DNA of 64,000 nt from an uncultured Microbacterium sp. (GCF_947489255.1 NZ_CANLCY010000001.1:186001-250000); one strand, 5' to 3'. Shown: positions 1-8,528, numbered from the stretch's first letter. Numbers and translations: made by a program. Notes: a model not told the origin generated them from the letters alone.

Positions 1-108
1 CTCGAGCTTCGCTGCGCCCTTGAGACCCTTCATCGCCTTGAGTTCCTCGGCGCGCTGTTTCATCGCCGCGCGTTCCTCGTCGCTGAATCCCGCTCCACCC
101 GTGGCCAT
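1..108 (-). CDS. N-terminal fragment of a DUF1801-like small protein (cut by window edge)
   Basis: Only the first 36 codons lie in the window, read leftwards from an ATG at 108. The visible part begins MATGGAGFSDEERAAM and continues as a charged, helix-prone stretch rich in Lys, Glu and Ala. The GFSxEERAAMK opening resembles the N-terminus of DUF1801 (YdeI-like) proteins of actinomycetes, recalled from the family rather than searched. It is co-oriented with sufS-sufU and lies about 100 bp beyond the sufU stop, so it could be transcribed with them. No function can be assigned from the fragment. The frame is convincing; the family name is tentative. Confidence 0.55.
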   Translation of the reverse strand, partial: MATGGAGFSDEERAAMKQRAEELKAMKGLKGAAKLE

Positions 109-205
109 GGCATCCGCCCTCTCGTCGGTCTGGGGGCAGAATAGCGCCGAGGCCGGCGCGAACACAGGGCCGTGCCGCGCACACTGTGCGCGGACGCTCC
201 GTGGG

Positions 206-661
206 TCAGGCCTGCCGCAGGCCCTCTTCCAGCGCGACCCACGCGAGCATCGCGCACTTCACGCGGGCGGTGTACTTCGACACCCCCGACAGGGCGGCGG
301 CATCCGCGAAGGTCTCCTCGTCGAGGGGGATCTTGCCGCGCGAGCGCAGCGACTCGCGGAACCGCTCGATCAGGACCTGGACGTCGGCGGTCGGCATCCC
401 CTCGTCTCCGCCGTCTTCCTGCAGCAGGGCGACGAGCATGGATGCCGACGACTGCGAGATCGAGCAGCCCGCGCCCTCCCAGGTGACGGATGCCACGCGG
501 TCGCCCTCGACGTCGACGCGGAGCGTGATCTCGTCGCCGCAGATCGGGTTGCGCTGGTGCACGGTGGCGCTGTGCGCTCCGGGCTCGGCGAGACCGAAGC
601 CGCGGCGGTTCTTCGCGTGGTCGAGGATGAGCTCCTGGTACAGCGACTCGAGCCCGCTCAT
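206..661 (-). CDS. sufU: SufU-type Fe-S cluster assembly protein
   Basis: A 151-residue SufU/NifU-like protein, the zinc-containing sulfur acceptor that takes persulfide sulfur from SufS for Fe-S cluster assembly by the SUF system. The three conserved cysteines are visible at about residues 41 (NPICGDE), 66 (GAGCSIS) and 136 (KCAML), and the length is normal for the family. The start is the ATG at 661, which overlaps the sufS stop (ATGA overlap), so the two proteins are translationally coupled. Cytoplasmic. The rest of a SUF operon (sufB, D, C) is not in the window. Confidence 0.95.
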   Translation of the reverse strand: MSGLESLYQELILDHAKNRRGFGLAEPGAHSATVHQRNPICGDEITLRVDVEGDRVASVTWEGAGCSISQSSASMLVALLQEDGGDEGMPTADVQVLIERFRESLRSRGKIPLDEETFADAAALSGVSKYTARVKCAMLAWVALEEGLRQA

Positions 662-1914
662 GCGCGTGCTCCCGCCGCGCCGACGCCGAAGAACCCGCGA
701 ACGCCCGAGACGGCGTCGAGGAACGTGTCGATCTCGGCCTCGGTCGTATGGATCGCGGCGCTCGCGCGCACCGACGCCGTCACACCGAAGCGGCGGTGCA
801 GGGGCTGCGCGCAGTGGTGTCCCACGCGGACGGCGACCCCGCGGGAGTCGAGGAACTGCCCCACGTCGTGCGCGTGGACCCCCTCGACGACGAAGGCCTG
901 CAGGGCGACGCGCTCCGCGGCATCCGTGTCTCCGAGCAGGCGGATGCCGTCGATCGAGCGGAGCCCCTCGCGCATGCGCTTCTCGAGCGCGGCCTCGTGC
1001 GCGTGCGCGGCGGCGAGGTCGTGCTCGCCGAGCCAGCGCACCGCGGCGGCCAGGGCCACGGCCTGCGACACCGGCTGCGTCCCGGCCTCGAAACGCTGCG
1101 GCGGCGGGAGGTACTCGGCCTCGTCGAGGGTGACGGTGGTGATCATCGACCCGCCCGTGGTGAACGGCGGCAGGGACTCGAGCACCTCGTCGCGACCCCA
1201 GAGCGCGCCGATGCCATAGGGGCCGTAGACCTTGTGTCCCGAGAACACGGCGAGGTCGACCCCGGATGCCGGCAGGTCGAGCGCGAGGTGCGGAGCCGAC
1301 TGGCACGCGTCGAGCACGGTCAGAGCGCCGACGGCGCGGGCGAGGGTGACGAGCTTGGCGACCGGGTTCACGATGCCGAGGACGTTGGAGACGTGCGGGA
1401 AGGCGACGACCTTCGTGCGCTCGCCGATGAGGTCGGCCGCGGCGTGCATGTCGAGCATGCCGTCGTCGAGCACGGGGATGTGACGCAGGCGCGCGCCGGT
1501 GCGCCGGGCGAGCTCCTGCCACGGGATCAAGTTGGCGTGGTGCTCGGCCTCGGTGACGACGATCTCGTCGCCCTCGCGCAGGCGCCCCGCGTATCCGAGC
1601 GAACCCGCGACGAGGTTGAGGCCGCCGGTGGCGCCGCTCGTCCAGACGAGCTGCTCCGGCTCGGCGCCCACGAAGTCGGCGACCGTGATGCGGGCGTCTT
1701 CGAACAGCTCGGTCGCCTCGGCGGCGAGCGTGTGGGCGCCGCGGTGCACGGCCGAGTTCGCCCGTTCGAGGAAGTCGCGCTCGGCGTCGAGCACGGCGCG
1801 CGGCTTCTGGCTCGTCGCGCCGGAGTCGAGATAGACGAGCGGGTGGCCGTCGACCTCGGTCTCGAGGATCGGGAAGTCGGCGCGCACGGCGTCGACGTCG
1901 AAGGCAGGGGTCAC
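658..1914 (-). CDS. sufS: SufS-type cysteine desulfurase
   Basis: A 418-residue PLP-dependent group II cysteine desulfurase that converts L-cysteine to alanine and passes the sulfur to SufU. Visible features: substrate/PLP contacts around SGATSQKP (31-38), the AEHHANL motif (about 123-129), DACQSAPH (202-209), the PLP lysine in SGHKVYGP at K228, and the persulfide cysteine in the C-terminal RVGHHCAQP segment. Length is typical for SufS. The gene is followed with a 4-bp overlap by sufU, the usual Gram-positive partner, which supports SufS over IscS/NifS. The start is the ATG at 1914, immediately downstream of a gap with no other gene. Confidence 0.95.
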   Translation of the reverse strand: MTPAFDVDAVRADFPILETEVDGHPLVYLDSGATSQKPRAVLDAERDFLERANSAVHRGAHTLAAEATELFEDARITVADFVGAEPEQLVWTSGATGGLNLVAGSLGYAGRLREGDEIVVTEAEHHANLIPWQELARRTGARLRHIPVLDDGMLDMHAAADLIGERTKVVAFPHVSNVLGIVNPVAKLVTLARAVGALTVLDACQSAPHLALDLPASGVDLAVFSGHKVYGPYGIGALWGRDEVLESLPPFTTGGSMITTVTLDEAEYLPPPQRFEAGTQPVSQAVALAAAVRWLGEHDLAAAHAHEAALEKRMREGLRSIDGIRLLGDTDAAERVALQAFVVEGVHAHDVGQFLDSRGVAVRVGHHCAQPLHRRFGVTASVRASAAIHTTEAEIDTFLDAVSGVRGFFGVGAAGARA

Positions 1915-2032
1915 TCTTCTAGGCTACGCGGCGGCGGATGGCCGGGCGCGTTCCGTCAGGGTCGTCGGGCTCCCCGCATGGAAAGCGTCAGGGCCCCGCA
2001 TCCCGGGACGGCGGGGGCGTAGACCGGATGCC

Positions 2033-2506
2033 ATGACCCTCACGGCCTTGCTCCCGACCCTCCGCTCCAGCATCCCGGCGCCGTTCGACGCCGCGGCGTG
2101 GCCCGCCGGCTCCGCCCCGACGCTCGACGACGTCACCGTGCGCGCGATGTCGGTCGGCCGCTTCGCCGAGATCTGCGGCACGCCCTGCGTGTGCACGGGC
2201 CCGGCGGTGATCCCGGCGTCGGGCGGGGTGGCATCCGCGGTCCAGTCGACGACCGTGGTGGTCGCGACGGTGGTGGATGCCGCGCCCGACACCGTGCGGC
2301 TCGACGCGTGCGTCGCGGGTCTCGACGTGATCTGGCGCGAGGCGCGACTGATCGGCCGGGTGTCGCGTGCCTACGACGAGCGGTACGCCGTGGTCGACGC
2401 GCACGGCGATTCGTGCGGAGCGGTCGTGCTGCCGGGCGACCTGCGCGTCGGCGATCGCGTGGCGGTCCCGTGCCCCGGATGCCACACCGTCGGCGAGGTG
2501 CGCTGA
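2033..2506 (+). CDS. Hypothetical protein (157 aa) with a C-terminal cysteine pair
   Basis: A 157-residue protein read from the ATG at 2033. It has no recognisable catalytic motif. An internal CGTPCVC segment and a C-terminal PCPGCHTVGEV segment give closely spaced cysteines that could bind metal, and the second half (about 110-157) looks like a small beta-rich domain (VSRAYDERYAVVDAHG, LRVGDRVAVPCPGC). It is divergent from sufS with a 118-bp gap. Codon use matches the neighbouring genes, so it is probably real. Function unknown. Confidence 0.6.
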   Translation: MTLTALLPTLRSSIPAPFDAAAWPAGSAPTLDDVTVRAMSVGRFAEICGTPCVCTGPAVIPASGGVASAVQSTTVVVATVVDAAPDTVRLDACVAGLDVIWREARLIGRVSRAYDERYAVVDAHGDSCGAVVLPGDLRVGDRVAVPCPGCHTVGEVR

Positions 2507-2628
2507 TGCTGCTGCACTCGATCGTCTACGCGTGCCGCTGCGCGCGGGTTCAGGCGGAGTTCGAGGCGGTGGAGGCCGAAGACCTCTCGGTCTCACGATT
2601 CTTCTCGGAGCATTCCTCCGAGAGGTGA
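2506..2628 (+). CDS. Possible small ORF (40 aa) overlapping the preceding stop
   Basis: A 40-codon frame whose ATG overlaps the TGA of the preceding gene (TGATG), a layout typical of coupled genes here. The product starts MLLHSIVYACRCARVQ and has no known domain. Against it: no strong ribosome site beyond the coupling, and its last codons fall inside an inverted repeat that looks like a transcript-end hairpin. It may be chance. Confidence 0.22.
   Translation: MLLHSIVYACRCARVQAEFEAVEAEDLSVSRFFSEHSSER
2601..2625 (+). terminator. Terminator-like hairpin
   Basis: Inverted repeat with arms CTTCTCGGAG (2601-2610) and CTCCGAGAGG (2616-2625) around the loop CATTC. The ten-pair stem includes one G-U pair. 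It lies just after the 2033-2506 gene and has no following T-run, so it would be an L-shaped (I-shaped) terminator of the kind common in actinomycetes. Inferred from sequence only. Confidence 0.4.
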
Positions 2629-2950
2629 AATCCCAGATCCGGAATGCCGCTCGGGAGGGTGGAAGATCGACGGTTTCAGTACGCCGATCACAGAACGCGA
2701 ATTGCACTCATCCGCTCGTCGACACTCTGACGGGCACCTGGTGAAGCTTCTCCTCAACGCGTAGATCCCCGGGAGGAAAGGTGCGTCGCCACCTCCATGC
2801 CTCGTGACCGCTGCCCAGGGCGGTATCGGTCGGTGGAATCGGCGCCAGGCGACTTCACCCTCTTCAGGCGTCGATTTACTCCGGTTCGCGAAAATGTGAC
2901 GCCGATGCCTCGCCACAAGAATCCGAAAGGCCCCCAATAAAGTCGCCCTC
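2629..2950. other. Gene-free stretch of about 320 bp with lower GC
   Basis: No convincing gene. The sequence is visibly less GC-rich than its surroundings (for example the AATTGCACTC and CCAATAAAGTC segments). It leads into the DUF488-associated cassette, consistent with a boundary of horizontally acquired DNA. It presumably contains the promoter of the 2951 gene, but no clear -10/-35 pair was recognised. Confidence 0.5.
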
Positions 2951-3778
2951 ATGGTGGTGAACGGAGAGCGAGCTCGCATCCTGGTGACGGTCAAGGCAGC
3001 GCCGCAGCCGTCGGCCAAGTACGGCGACACGGTATGCGTGGCCGGCATTCGCGTGGACACAGGCGAGCACGATTGGGTGCGCCTGTATCCCGTGCCGTTC
3101 AGGTGGCTCGACGCCAATAGTCAGTTCGGCAAATACGACATCGTCGAGCTCTTCATGCGACGCAGAACCCAGGATTCGCGCAAGGAGAGCTACGTTCCTG
3201 ACACCCAGTCCATCAGGGTCAGTCAGCATTTGGACGGATGGGAGGAGCGCACCCCGTTCATCAACGACGTGGCTCTGACGACCACATGTCGGTTGATGAG
3301 CGAGGCCGAGACGGACCACGCGGCCCCGTCGCTGGGAATGGTGTCCGTCGCCGAACTGATCGATTTCACTCTCGAGGAGCACCCGGGCTGGTCCGCCGAG
3401 GAGCAGGCGAAGATCGATCGCTCGATGGCAGCGGGGGAGATGGACGTCTTCGGGACCTCGACACAGCCGACGAAGCTTCGTGCTCCGCGTGTGAAGCTGC
3501 GCTACCGCTATCGCTGCCACGAAGAACGTTGCCCGGGGCACTTCGGTCAGAACCTCGATTGGGAGCTCCGCGCTTTTCAGAACCGCTTCCACAGCGACTC
3601 GATCGGACGGCTGAAGGAGCGCGTCGAACAGCGATTCGTTGACATGATGTTCTCCCCGAAGCGATCCACGTCATTCTTCATGGGAAACTTCGAGGCGGCC
3701 ATCAAGCGAAGCAAGTTCAGCGTTCTCGGCGTTTACTGGCCCCCCGCGGGCGTCGCCTCGAAGGTGACCCTCTTCTGA
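2951..3778 (+). CDS. Uncharacterised Cys/His-motif protein paired with DUF488
   Basis: A 275-residue soluble protein. The N-terminal part (about 10-85) is beta-rich and carries a conserved-looking block: ILVTVK, PQPSAKYGDTVCVAGI and WVRLYPVPFRW, ending ESYVPD. A central acidic helix-rich linker follows (about 135-165). A CHEERCPGHF motif at 189-198 (C189, H190, C194, H197) could bind zinc. The C-terminus holds FFMGNFEAAIKRSKFSVLGVYWPP. The opening block recalls proteins described as having two OB-like folds, but that is memory and was not searched. It is convergent with the DUF488 gene with only 4 bp between stops. Base and codon use are less GC-rich than in neighbours, suggesting transfer. 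The start could be ATG 2951 or the GTGs just after it. Function unknown; a nucleic-acid or defence role is only an inference from context. Confidence 0.75.
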   Translation: MVVNGERARILVTVKAAPQPSAKYGDTVCVAGIRVDTGEHDWVRLYPVPFRWLDANSQFGKYDIVELFMRRRTQDSRKESYVPDTQSIRVSQHLDGWEERTPFINDVALTTTCRLMSEAETDHAAPSLGMVSVAELIDFTLEEHPGWSAEEQAKIDRSMAAGEMDVFGTSTQPTKLRAPRVKLRYRYRCHEERCPGHFGQNLDWELRAFQNRFHSDSIGRLKERVEQRFVDMMFSPKRSTSFFMGNFEAAIKRSKFSVLGVYWPPAGVASKVTLF

Positions 3779-3782
3779 GACC

Positions 3783-4244
3783 TCACGCAGTTGCCGGCAG
3801 CAGCTCCATGAGGCGCGAGCGAACGGCGGCGAGCGTCTCTCGGCGATGGCAGTGGAGCTCAGACGCCTCGAAACAGAGCAGCGCGATCCTCTTGTGCCTC
3901 GCCAGGTCCGCGAGCTCGGCCACCGCGGCAGCGCCGGCCTCGGTGGCGATGGACGTGTTGTAAGTCGCTCGCGCCGCGCGGCCCTCCGGGGTGTTCCAGT
4001 CCTCACCGAACCCCGCGCGGTTGTCTCTGGGATTGCCGAGTTCGGGCTTGTGGCGATACTCGATCCCGTTCTCGGCCAGGGCCGCGCTGAGAGCACGCTT
4101 GGAGAGACCGGCCTTTCGGGAGATGGCGTTCAACCGGACGTCGATCAGAACCGCGACGCCCATCGCACGCAGGTTCTCGATCAGCTCGGCGAGGTTTTTC
4201 CCCTCGTAGCCGATGCCGATCGCGCCCGCGTTCTCTGTCATCAT
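3783..4244 (-). CDS. DUF488 domain protein
   Basis: A 153-residue DUF488 protein. It has the GIGYEG opening, the IDVRLNAISRKAGLSK block (about 34-49), and the ALLCFEASELHCHR block with two cysteines at about C124 and C132 followed by HR, which is the family hallmark. The biochemical role of DUF488 is not established. It ends 4 bp from the stop of the convergent 2951 gene, so the two may form a cassette although they are on opposite strands. Two adjacent ATGs (4244, 4241) are possible starts; the GGAG upstream is better spaced for the second. Confidence 0.85.
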   Translation of the reverse strand: MMTENAGAIGIGYEGKNLAELIENLRAMGVAVLIDVRLNAISRKAGLSKRALSAALAENGIEYRHKPELGNPRDNRAGFGEDWNTPEGRAARATYNTSIATEAGAAAVAELADLARHKRIALLCFEASELHCHRRETLAAVRSRLMELLPATA

Positions 4245-4310
4245 GGCTCCAGAGTAACCGGGGCGCTCCCGAGCACGCGGAGCAGTCCCCGAGGGTGTTG
4301 ATTCCGCTGA

Positions 4311-4334
4311 GTCGACCTCCCCGGGGACGTCGAC
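4311..4334. terminator. 24-bp near-perfect palindrome between kdpE and the DUF488 gene
   Basis: GTCGAC (4311-4316) and GTCGAC (4329-4334) flank a central TCCCCGGGGA, giving a 24-bp palindrome with one C-C mismatch on each side of the centre. It lies about 70 bp beyond the kdpE stop in the direction of transcription and could end the kdp transcript, or act as a protein site for the divergent-side DUF488 promoter. Both roles are inference. Confidence 0.35.
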
Positions 4335-4401
4335 AGCACCGCGGGGGACCTCCCGATGACTCCGCGCCCCAGGTCGATCCCACCCTCCGCTGGGCTCGAC
4401 C

Positions 4402-5073
4402 TCACACCACCAGCCGATACCCCATCCCCTGCTCTGTGAGCAGGTGCGCCGGGTTCGACGGGTCGGCCTCGAGCTTCTTGCGCAGTTGCGACATGTACAG
4501 CCGCAGGTAGCCGCTGTCGGCGACCTGCTCGCTCGCCCAGATCTCTTTGAGCAGCGTCTGGCGCGTCACGAGCGAGCCGGGGTTGCGGGCCAGGAACTCC
4601 AGCATCCGCCACTCCGTCGGGGTCATGTGCACCCGGACGCCGCCGCGCAGCACCGCCTTCGCCGACAGGTCGACCTCGACGTCGCCGAAGCGCACGACCG
4701 CGTCTCCGGATGCCGGGACCGACCGCCGCGCGTGCACCCGCAGACGCGCCAGCAGCTCGTCGATCTGGAACGGCTTGGTGACGTAGTCGTCGGCACCGGC
4801 GTCGAGGGCCTCGACCTTGTCGGCCGAGCCCGTGCGGCCCGAGACGACGATGATCGGCGCCGTGGTCCAGCCGCGCAGGGCCTCGATCACCTGCACGCCG
4901 TCGAGGTGCGGCATCCCGAGGTCGAGCAGCACGATGTCGGGATGCGCTTGGGCGGCCAGCGTGATCGCCGCGGCGCCGTCGGCGGCGGCGACCACGTCGT
5001 AGCCGTGGGCGGCGAGGGTGATGCGCAGGGCGCGGACGAGCTGCGGGTCGTCGTCGGCGATCAGGACCTTCAC
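4402..5073 (-). CDS. kdpE: KdpE response regulator
   Basis: A 223-residue OmpR/PhoB-family response regulator that activates kdpFABC transcription after phosphotransfer from KdpD. The receiver domain (about 1-115) shows the acidic pocket IADDDP (5-10), the phospho-acceptor aspartate in VLLDLGMP (D51) and the conserved lysine in VTKPF. The winged-helix DNA-binding domain (about 125-223) includes LTPTEW-like MTPTEWRML and the terminal GMGYRLV. The start overlaps the kdpD stop (ATGA). Assigned to KdpE by its position at the end of the kdp operon. Confidence 0.96.
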   Translation of the reverse strand: MKVLIADDDPQLVRALRITLAAHGYDVVAAADGAAAITLAAQAHPDIVLLDLGMPHLDGVQVIEALRGWTTAPIIVVSGRTGSADKVEALDAGADDYVTKPFQIDELLARLRVHARRSVPASGDAVVRFGDVEVDLSAKAVLRGGVRVHMTPTEWRMLEFLARNPGSLVTRQTLLKEIWASEQVADSGYLRLYMSQLRKKLEADPSNPAHLLTEQGMGYRLVV

Positions 5074-7649
5074 GGGGCGTCCTCTCGGGTTCCGGATGCC
5101 GCGGGCCGCGGTGCGGGCGTGGACGCGGGCTCGGCGACGCCGGTGTACGGGTCGTCGGCGGGGCCCTCGTCGGAGACCGGCAGCGCGATGACCATCGTGA
5201 GCCCGCCGCCGGGGGTGTCCTCGGGGGTGAGGGTTCCGCCCATGCCCTCGGCGAAGCCGCGGGAGAGGGCGAGGCCCAGGCCGAGGCCCGCGGTGTTGTC
5301 GGTGTCGCCGAGGCGCTGGAACGGCGAGAACATGTCCTCGCGGCGTTCGGCGGCGATGCCCGGGCCATGGTCGATCACGCGGATCTCGGCGGTGCCGCCC
5401 AGACGGCTCGTCGCGATGCGCACGCGTCGACCCTCGGGCGTGTAGCGCTCGGCGTTGGTCAGCACGTTCACGAGCACGCGCTGCAGCAGCACCGGGTCGG
5501 CGCGCAGGGCGGGGAGGTCGGGATCGAGGGCGAGCTCCACGGCATCCGGGCCCAGGTCGAGCTCGTCGAGCGCGGTGAGCACGACCCCGGCGGCATCCAC
5601 CGCCGTGAGCGACACCGCGAGCACGCCGGCCTGCACGCGACTGACGTCGAGCAGGTCGGTCACGAGCACCGACAGGGTCGCGAGGCTCTCGTCGGCGGTC
5701 TCGAGCAGCTCGCGGCGGTCGTCGGCCGAGAGGTTGTCGCCCGCGGCGCGCAGGCCCCCGAGGCTGGCGACGGCGGCGGCGAGCGGGCGGCGCAGGTCGT
5801 GGCTGACGGCCGAGAGCAGGGCGCTGCGCACCTGGTCGGTCTCGGCGAGGGCCCCGGCCTCGGCGGCGGTCTCGGCCAGGTCGGTGCGCTCGAGGGCGGC
5901 GGCGAGCTGTGCGACGACGACGTCGAGCAGGCGCCTCTCGCCGGCATCCAGGTCGCTGCCGTGGAGCTCGAGGCGCGCGCGGTCGTTGCCCACGGACACG
6001 ATGGTCGAGCGGCCGTCGCGGACGGGTTCGCCGTCGGTGGCCAGCGTCGACCCATCGGATGCCACGAGCCGCACCCCCGCGAGCCCGAACGCCTCGCGGG
6101 CGCGGCTCACCAGAGCCGGCACGGCGCTCTCGCCGCGCAGGACGCTACCGGCCACGGTGGCGAGCAGCTCCGCCTCGGCGGCGGCACGGCGGGCCGCACG
6201 GGCGCGCCGGGCGGCCTGATCCACGACGACGCTCACGAGCGTCGCGATGATCACGTAGAGCGCGAGGGCGATCGCGTTGGCAGGATTGCTGATGGTCACG
6301 GTGTAGAGCGGCTCGATGAAGAGGAAGTTCAACGTGACACCCGACAGCACGGCCGCGAACACCGCGGGCCAGATCCCGCCGATCAGCGCCACGATCACGA
6401 CGAGCAGCTGATAGACGAGCACGTCGGCGGCGACGGAGTCGTCGGTGCCGGTCGACAGCAGCAGCAGGGAGATGAGCGGTCCGCCCACGAGCGCGGTGAC
6501 GAAGCCCAGGATGCGACGCTTCGCGCTGAGCGCGGGACCGGTGAGGCGGGGGAGGGCGAACCGACCGCCGGCGCGCGCGTGGTTGACGATGTGCACGTCG
6601 ATGTCGCCGGAGAGACGGATGACGGTCGCGCCGATGCCGGGACCGGTGAGGGCGGCCGCCACCCGACCGCGGCGGCTCACGCCGATGACGAGCTGCGAGG
6701 CGTTGACCGACCGGGCGAAGTCGACGAGCGCGGTGGCGGGGTCGTCGCCGACCACCTGGTGATACGTTCCGCCGAGCGTCTCGACGAGCGCGCGCTGCTC
6801 GGCGAGGGCCCCGGGGGCGCTCGCGCGCAGGCCGTCCTGCGTCGACACGTGCACGGCGAGCAGCTCGCCACCCGCCGACCGCGCGGCGATGCGCGCGCCG
6901 CGGCGCAGCAGCGTCTCGCCCTCCGGTCCGCCGGTGAGGGCCACGACCACGCGCTCGCGCGCCTGCCACGACCCCTCGATGCCGTGCTCCGAGCGGTAGC
7001 GCTGCAGAGCGGAGTCGACCTCGTCGGCCAGCCACAGCAGGGCGAGCTCGCGCAGCGCCGTGAGGTTGCCGAGGCGGAAGTAGTTCGACAGGGCCGCGTC
7101 GATGCGCTCGGCGGGGTACACGGAGCCCGCGGCCAGGCGATCGCGCAGCGACTGGGGTGCGAGGTCGACGACCTCGATCTGGTCGGCCGCGCGCACCACG
7201 GCATCCGGGACCGTCTCGCGTTGCACGACGCCCGTGATCTTCTCGACGACGTCGTTGAGGGAGGCGATGTGCTGCACGTTGACGGTCGTGATGACGTCGA
7301 CGCCCGCCGCGAGCAGCTCCTCGACGTCGATCCAGCGCTTGTCGTTGCGCGAGCCGGGCGCATTGGTGTGCGCGAGCTCGTCGACGAGGGCGATCTGCGG
7401 ATGCCGGTCGAGCACGGCATCCAGGTCCATCTCGTCCAGCGCGACCCCGCGGTGGGCGACGGTTCGCCGGGCGACGACCTCGAGCCCCTCGGCCTGGGCG
7501 GCGGTGGCGGCGCGACCGTGCGTCTCGACGACGGCGATCACGACGTCGCGTCCCTCGTCGCGGAGCCGGCGGCCCTCCTCGAGCATCTCGTACGTCTTGC
7601 CGACGCCCGGCGCCATGCCCAGCAGCACGCGCAGCCGCCCGCGCTTCAC
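5070..7649 (-). CDS. kdpD: KdpD sensor histidine kinase
   Basis: An 859-residue membrane sensor kinase for potassium limitation. The N-terminal KdpD domain (about 1-210) carries the Walker-A-like GMAPGVGKT (11-19) and LVDELAHTNAPGSRN. A USP-like domain follows (about 215-365), then four closely spaced membrane helices (about 395-500), a GAF-like segment, and the kinase core with AVSHDLRRPLAAA (H-box), a conserved N-box (NVLTNAERYTPEG) and glycine-rich G-boxes (DHGPGIA, GLGLGLALS). The GTG start at 7649 is preceded by GGGAGG at good spacing. kdpC lies upstream after a 277-bp gap that is filled with 25-bp hairpin repeats, so kdpDE may have its own transcript. Confidence 0.96.
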   Translation of the reverse strand: MKRGRLRVLLGMAPGVGKTYEMLEEGRRLRDEGRDVVIAVVETHGRAATAAQAEGLEVVARRTVAHRGVALDEMDLDAVLDRHPQIALVDELAHTNAPGSRNDKRWIDVEELLAAGVDVITTVNVQHIASLNDVVEKITGVVQRETVPDAVVRAADQIEVVDLAPQSLRDRLAAGSVYPAERIDAALSNYFRLGNLTALRELALLWLADEVDSALQRYRSEHGIEGSWQARERVVVALTGGPEGETLLRRGARIAARSAGGELLAVHVSTQDGLRASAPGALAEQRALVETLGGTYHQVVGDDPATALVDFARSVNASQLVIGVSRRGRVAAALTGPGIGATVIRLSGDIDVHIVNHARAGGRFALPRLTGPALSAKRRILGFVTALVGGPLISLLLLSTGTDDSVAADVLVYQLLVVIVALIGGIWPAVFAAVLSGVTLNFLFIEPLYTVTISNPANAIALALYVIIATLVSVVVDQAARRARAARRAAAEAELLATVAGSVLRGESAVPALVSRAREAFGLAGVRLVASDGSTLATDGEPVRDGRSTIVSVGNDRARLELHGSDLDAGERRLLDVVVAQLAAALERTDLAETAAEAGALAETDQVRSALLSAVSHDLRRPLAAAVASLGGLRAAGDNLSADDRRELLETADESLATLSVLVTDLLDVSRVQAGVLAVSLTAVDAAGVVLTALDELDLGPDAVELALDPDLPALRADPVLLQRVLVNVLTNAERYTPEGRRVRIATSRLGGTAEIRVIDHGPGIAAERREDMFSPFQRLGDTDNTAGLGLGLALSRGFAEGMGGTLTPEDTPGGGLTMVIALPVSDEGPADDPYTGVAEPASTPAPRPAASGTREDAP

Positions 7650-7690
7650 GATGCGCCTCCCTCGCGCGAGGGTGACCCCGCGCGGCGTAA

Positions 7691-7811
7691 GGTCCCTGAG
7701 CCTGTCGAAGGGACCGGCGTGGGTGGGGTCGCGGTGGTTTCGACGGGCTCAGCCACCTGGTGGGCAGTCGGCTCGATCGGAACCCAGGTCCCTGAGCCTG
7801 TCGGAGGGACC
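7691..7811. repeat. Cluster of three 25-bp hairpin repeats (family I) between kdpC and kdpD
   Basis: Three copies: 7691-7715 (arms GGTCCCT/AGGGACC, core GAGCCTGTCGA), 7733-7757 (opposite orientation; arms GGTGGTT/AGCCACC, core TCGACGGGCTC) and 7787-7811 (arms GGTCCCT/AGGGACC, core with one change). The core is constant while the three inner stem bases vary between copies together with their partners. The cluster lies in the only sizeable gap of the kdp operon. Frames that run through it on either strand give repeat-coded peptides such as VPSTGSGT and are not counted as genes. Confidence 0.9.
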
Positions 7812-7926
7812 GTGGCCCCCGCGGCCGCGTCGACACGCTCCGCGCTCGCTTCCGGCGCACGGCGCCGCCGCCGCGCGAGAGGCGCGACGGCGGCGGGTGA
7901 CAGACGCATGTTCCTGATTCTCGTCG

Positions 7927-8517
7927 TCAGAGCGCGTCGAGCGCGCGATTGAGCTCGAGCACGTTCACGCGGGCCTCGCCCAGGTAGCCCAGGTCGCGGG
8001 ACTGCACGTGCTGCTGCACGAGCGCCTCGACGTCGGAGACCGGGATGCCGCGGGCCTCGGCGACCCGCGCCGCCTGGCGCTGCGCGTTCGCGACGGAGAT
8101 GTCGGGGTCGAGGCCCGAGCCCGAGGCGGTCAGGGCGTCGGCGGGGATCGACCCGGAGCCGTCGAGCTCGCGGGACGCCGCCTGACGCTCCTCGATCGAG
8201 GAGATGAGGTCGTCGTTCTCGGGGCCGAGGTTCGATCCGCTCGAGGCGGCGGAGTCGTAGCCGTCGCCGGCGGCGGAGGGACGCGACTGGAAGTACTCCG
8301 GCAGCGCCGCGCCGTCGGCATCCGTGAAGGACTGACCGATCAGCTGCGAGCCCGCGACCTGCCCGTCGGCCGAGCGCACGAGCGAGCCGTTGGCCTGGAA
8401 GGGGAGGGCGACCTGTCCGACGGCGGTGATGACGAGCATGTAGCCGACGCCGAGCAGGACGGTGAAGACGAGCATCGCGCGGACGGCGACGCCGGCGGTA
8501 CGCAGGGTGGTGCGCAT
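7927..8517 (-). CDS. kdpC: KdpC subunit of the K+-transporting ATPase
   Basis: A 196-residue single-span membrane subunit that stabilises the KdpFABC complex and helps nucleotide binding. One N-terminal membrane helix (about 13-37, MLVFTVLLGVGYMLVITAVG), then the conserved GSxLIGQSFT block (about 56-64), YFQSRPSAAGDGYDSAASSGSNLGP (about 80-105) and a C-terminal VNVLELNRAL. Length is typical. Starts 11 bp after the kdpB stop. Confidence 0.96.
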   Translation of the reverse strand: MRTTLRTAGVAVRAMLVFTVLLGVGYMLVITAVGQVALPFQANGSLVRSADGQVAGSQLIGQSFTDADGAALPEYFQSRPSAAGDGYDSAASSGSNLGPENDDLISSIEERQAASRELDGSGSIPADALTASGSGLDPDISVANAQRQAARVAEARGIPVSDVEALVQQHVQSRDLGYLGEARVNVLELNRALDAL

Positions 8518-8528
8518 GAGGGGGCCTT

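Noticed and set aside
7646..7909. 87-codon frame between kdpC and kdpD
   Set aside because: It overlaps the kdpD GTG, but its product is mostly translated 25-bp hairpin repeats, with no domain.
5367..7952. 861-codon frame opposite kdpD
   Set aside because: It is an antisense frame kept open by high GC. The product is low-complexity, and the opposite strand codes a clear KdpD.
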